From: Oxalobacteraceae bacterium
GTDB lineage: Bacteria > Pseudomonadota > Gammaproteobacteria > Burkholderiales > Burkholderiaceae_D
NCBI GenBank assembly: GCA_947448025.1
Contig: CANFLV010000005.1
Coordinates: 62,001-126,000 of the forward strand
Reading direction: 5' to 3'
DNA: 64,000 bases
Positions 61,618 through 64,000 of the stretch are shown piece by piece (within the stretch, counting starts at the first letter, position 1; every line of letters starts with the position of its first letter). A program made the position numbers and the translations under genes. The notes under the pieces are model-generated. The model did not search any database. It was not told the DNA's origin and saw only the letters and a list, made by a program, of their open reading frames with translations.

Positions 61618-62901
61618 TTGTTGTCACTGGATTTCAATTGCAATACCATTCTTGAAAGAGACGCAGGGTTCTTGCCCGCCCGGGTAAGGAAAAAAAGCGA
61701 ACAGGTATCTGATTTGAACCTCATACAAAAATTCTCCAGCCTGCGTTCCGCGCTAAGAAAACGCCTCTCACGCAATGCGGTCGAGTCACTACTGCCCGAG
61801 CCATTGCCACCCGAACCACAGCTACCAGACCCGGCGACCGATTTTGCGGCGCGTGAGCAGGCGTATCTCGAGCAAATTCGCGTACTCAATGAGTCGCTCG
61901 ACCAAGCCGGGCAAGAAGCCAGGCGCCGCGCCGATGAAGTCGGCGTGGTCCTGCGCCAGTCGCTGCAACAGCACGAACATACCTGGAACACGCTACTGGA
62001 TCAGCAAGCCAAGCTGCACATGATGCTCGATAGCGCCCACGACGCCTTCGTGTCCGTCGATGGTGCGGGTTTGATCCAGGAATGGAATCGCAGCGCCGAA
62101 CAGCTGCTGGGCTGGAATCGCGACGAGGTCGTCGGCAAATCGATGGCCGAAACTATCCTGCCGCCGCAGCATCGGCAGGCGCATCATGCCGACATGTCGC
62201 TTTTCCTGGAGAGCGGAAAATCGACGATGATCAATACGCGTTTTGAAATCACCGCGCTGCAGAGGGATGGCAGTGAATTGCCGGTCGAAATGTCAATCGG
62301 CCATGTGAAGCAGCAGGACGGCCATTTGTTCATCGTCTATTTACACGACATCAGCGACCGCCTCGTGAATCAGAAAAAACTGCTCGAGCTGCTCATGACC
62401 GATCCCCTGACAGGCATGTTCAATCGACGCTCATTCACCGAGCGGCTGCCGGAAGCGATGGCGCGCGCGGAACGTCATGGCAAGACGATGGCGGTACTAT
62501 TTCTTGACCTCGATAATTTCAAACGCATCAATGACGACTGCGGCCACGACGTCGGTGATGCCTTGTTATGTATGGCAGGTGAACGCATACAGGAATCCAT
62601 CCGCCAGACCGATATGGTCGCGCGCATCGCCGGTGACGAATTGATCGTGATCCTGGAAGATTTGCAACATGGCGAAACCGATGCGCTGAATCTCGCGCAC
62701 AAGATCATGCAGGAATTTAATGAGCCCTTCGACATTCAGGAAAAAAGCCTGGAGGTCTCCGTCAGTATTGGGGTTGCGTTGTATCGTCCCGGCACATTGA
62801 TGGCGGCGAAAGAGCTGGTGAAATATGCAGATCAGGCGATGGTTGAAGCCAAGGACGCTGGCAAGAATCGCGTAGTTCTGTCGCGACTGGCCGCGCGCTA
62901 A
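61618..62901 (+). CDS. PAS-GGDEF signalling protein (putative diguanylate cyclase)
   Basis: About 427 residues; the start is uncertain (TTG 61618 sits in the terminator of iorB; TTG 61672 or 61714 are alternatives). A Pro-rich stretch and a coiled coil (EQAYLEQIRVLNESLDQAGQEA) lead to a PAS domain (MMLDSAHDAFVSVDGAGLIQ, residues about 140-255) and a GGDEF domain (TDPLTGMFNRRSF, LDLDNFKRIND). The signature is AGDEL in place of GGDEF; the inhibitory site RQTD is five residues before it. Cyclase activity is likely but not certain. Cytoplasmic, no membrane segment. Confidence 0.8.
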   Translation: MLSLDFNCNTILERDAGFLPARVRKKSEQVSDLNLIQKFSSLRSALRKRLSRNAVESLLPEPLPPEPQLPDPATDFAAREQAYLEQIRVLNESLDQAGQEARRRADEVGVVLRQSLQQHEHTWNTLLDQQAKLHMMLDSAHDAFVSVDGAGLIQEWNRSAEQLLGWNRDEVVGKSMAETILPPQHRQAHHADMSLFLESGKSTMINTRFEITALQRDGSELPVEMSIGHVKQQDGHLFIVYLHDISDRLVNQKKLLELLMTDPLTGMFNRRSFTERLPEAMARAERHGKTMAVLFLDLDNFKRINDDCGHDVGDALLCMAGERIQESIRQTDMVARIAGDELIVILEDLQHGETDALNLAHKIMQEFNEPFDIQEKSLEVSVSIGVALYRPGTLMAAKELVKYADQAMVEAKDAGKNRVVLSRLAAR

Positions 62902-62927
62902 GTGGGTTTGCTCGGCAGACCACGCTG

Positions 62928-62956
62928 AAAAAAATGGGGCTGCACGAAGGCAGCCC
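62928..62956 (-). terminator. Terminator for the HiPIP gene
   Basis: A perfect 7-bp stem (GGGCTGC/GCAGCCC, loop of six) followed on the minus strand by seven T. Lies downstream of the HiPIP stop. Confidence 0.6.
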
Positions 62957-63024
62957 GGTGATCAAATGACAGGCAGATCAAGCCCAGTGCAGTGCCGAAC
63001 CCGCGCGCTGCAGCTCGATATCAC

Positions 63025-63333
63025 TCAGCCCTTCTTGGCGTAAGCGCTGCACCAGCCTTTGCCCGCAACTTCCTTGCCCGGGAAAATCGCACAGCCACCA
63101 GCTGCGTCGGTCGGCTTGCCTTGATACAGTGCACAGCTGCTGCACTGCTGACCGGCTGCATATTTCGGATATTTAGTCTTGTCCGTCTTGGTCGCATCCG
63201 CCTTGTAGCCCAGGCCGACAGCTTGCGGATCGGTTTCTTTGACCGCTTCGGCAGCCAGTGCCAATTTACCGCTGGCGATGGCGCTGATGCCGACGACGGA
63301 TTGAATGAAGAAGGTTCTGCGTGATGCTTTCAT
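63025..63333 (-). CDS. High-potential iron-sulfur protein (HiPIP)
   Basis: 102 residues. Tat-type signal SRRTFFIQSVVG, then the four-Cys 4Fe-4S pattern CSSCALYQG, GGCAIFPGKEV and GWCSAY. A soluble periplasmic electron carrier found in purple and many beta/gammaproteobacteria. It could accept electrons from the Tat-exported IorAB complex two genes away, but it is on the other strand with its own terminator and no operator. Confidence 0.88.
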   Translation of the reverse strand: MKASRRTFFIQSVVGISAIASGKLALAAEAVKETDPQAVGLGYKADATKTDKTKYPKYAAGQQCSSCALYQGKPTDAAGGCAIFPGKEVAGKGWCSAYAKKG

Positions 63334-63482
63334 GCGCTAACTCCGTTAGATGGGGTGGGGAAAAAATCGCGTCACCGTAGCGACCGCTTGCGTTGGGATG
63401 ATACCGTCATTTGCAAGTATCCGTACACCGCGCGCAATTTTTCTCGGCAGGACGAGCTGATGCGCCAGTCCTGCGGGAATAC

Positions 63483-64000
63483 TTATTTCATGAGGCTGTT
63501 GGCCACCGCCGCAAACGCCGGCAAGGTGACCGGATCGTTGGCTGCATTGCCAGCGATCGGATGCGAGGCATAGCGCACGATCACGACTTCCGCTTTCGGA
63601 TCGATGTAGATCGTCTGGCCGTGAATGCCGCGCGCCATGAACATGCCATGCGCATTACCGCTGACCCACCACATGTTGCGATACGAAAAGCCCGCCAGGG
63701 TCGACATGCCGGCTTTCGCAAAATGCGCCGGATCGCCACCCTTGCGGATATCCTGCACGACGGCAGCCGGGATCACCTGTTGACCATTGGCGCGACCGTC
63801 ATTGCGCATCATCTCGCCAAAGCGCGCCAGGTCCCGCAGCGTGGTGTTCAAACCGCCACCGCCGGACTCAGACCCGATACGGTCAATCTGAAAGTAGGCA
63901 TCCTGCTCGACGCCGAGCTTGCTCCAGATCTGTTCCGACATTAAATCCGCGAGCGACTTGCCCGAGGCGCGTTTAACCACCCAGGCCAGTACTTCGGCAT
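63483..64000 (-). CDS. Serine beta-lactamase-family hydrolase, 3' part
   Basis: C-terminal 172 residues of a gene that continues past the window edge; the frame stays open to base 64000 (AEVLAWVVKRASGKSL), so the GTG at 63980 is internal. ISLADLM, the GGGGLNTTLRDLARFGEMM helix and GIHGQTIYIDP (the KTG-like HGQ box) are typical of class C beta-lactamase/6-aminohexanoate hydrolase (NylB-like) enzymes. The N-terminal SxxK nucleophile is outside the window. Substrate unknown. Confidence 0.75.
   Translation of the reverse strand, partial: AEVLAWVVKRASGKSLADLMSEQIWSKLGVEQDAYFQIDRIGSESGGGGLNTTLRDLARFGEMMRNDGRANGQQVIPAAVVQDIRKGGDPAHFAKAGMSTLAGFSYRNMWWVSGNAHGMFMARGIHGQTIYIDPKAEVVIVRYASHPIAGNAANDPVTLPAFAAVANSLMK

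Noticed and set aside
1-64000. Insertion sequences, prophage genes, tRNA or rRNA
   Set aside because: No transposase, integrase, phage structural gene, tRNA cloverleaf or rRNA stretch was recognised anywhere in the window.

Overview
The window is GC-rich, densely coded DNA from a betaproteobacterium. The evidence is the Burkholderiales-type porin, the style of the Rieske oxygenase and IclR genes, the HiPIP, and a tungstate-linked formate dehydrogenase. Burkholderiales, perhaps Oxalobacteraceae, is an inference; no rRNA or tRNA is present to settle it.

Layout. (1) 1-6.3 kb: formate dehydrogenase alpha subunit, FdhD and a tungstate ABC transporter (TupBCA) in one operon. (2) 6.5-9.7 kb: housekeeping and orphan genes (PbpG, zinc-ribbon protein, MFS exporter, SEC-C protein). 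(3) 9.9-12.7 kb: a large RTX calcium-binding repeat protein, followed by the decayed 5' end of a second copy. (4) 12.7-61.6 kb: a very large catabolic and transport region. It holds two EutA-like ASKHA ATPases without ethanolamine ammonia-lyase, two bicupins, two copies of a solute-binding-protein/cupin/cupin cassette, two Rieske oxygenase alpha subunits with a Rieske ferredoxin and a ferredoxin reductase, two proteins of the 4,5-dihydroxyphthalate decarboxylase family, a class II aldolase, a 4-oxalomesaconate hydratase (LigJ-like), HpcH-type and PanB-like enzymes, a CobW GTPase, a Ni/Co permease, six related periplasmic binding proteins served by one visible permease/ATPase pair, a second ABC system with tandem binding proteins, an exported FAH-family enzyme, and an IorAB-type molybdenum hydroxylase. 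(5) 61.6-64 kb: PAS-GGDEF protein, HiPIP, and the 3' part of a serine beta-lactamase-family gene.

How it fits together. Nine intergenic sites share one architecture, RGAAC-N3-GTTCC-N7-RGAAC (two inverted half-sites plus one direct half-site). They precede almost every transcription unit from the MFS gene at 8.9 kb to iorAB at 58.8 kb, including the iclR gene itself. This resembles the three-half-site operators of PobR/PcaU-type IclR regulators. The simplest reading is one regulon under the IclR protein at 18.1 kb that imports aromatic acids, hydroxylates them, decarboxylates them and sends them towards 4-oxalomesaconate. The natural substrate cannot be read from the sequence.

The intergenic DNA is also unusual. 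At 15.6-15.9 kb there are two long near-perfect palindromes and a 38-bp tandem repeat. At 48.1-48.9 kb there is a TTCG microsatellite, several long palindromes and two inverted 88-bp copies of a hairpin whose stem differences are mostly compensatory.
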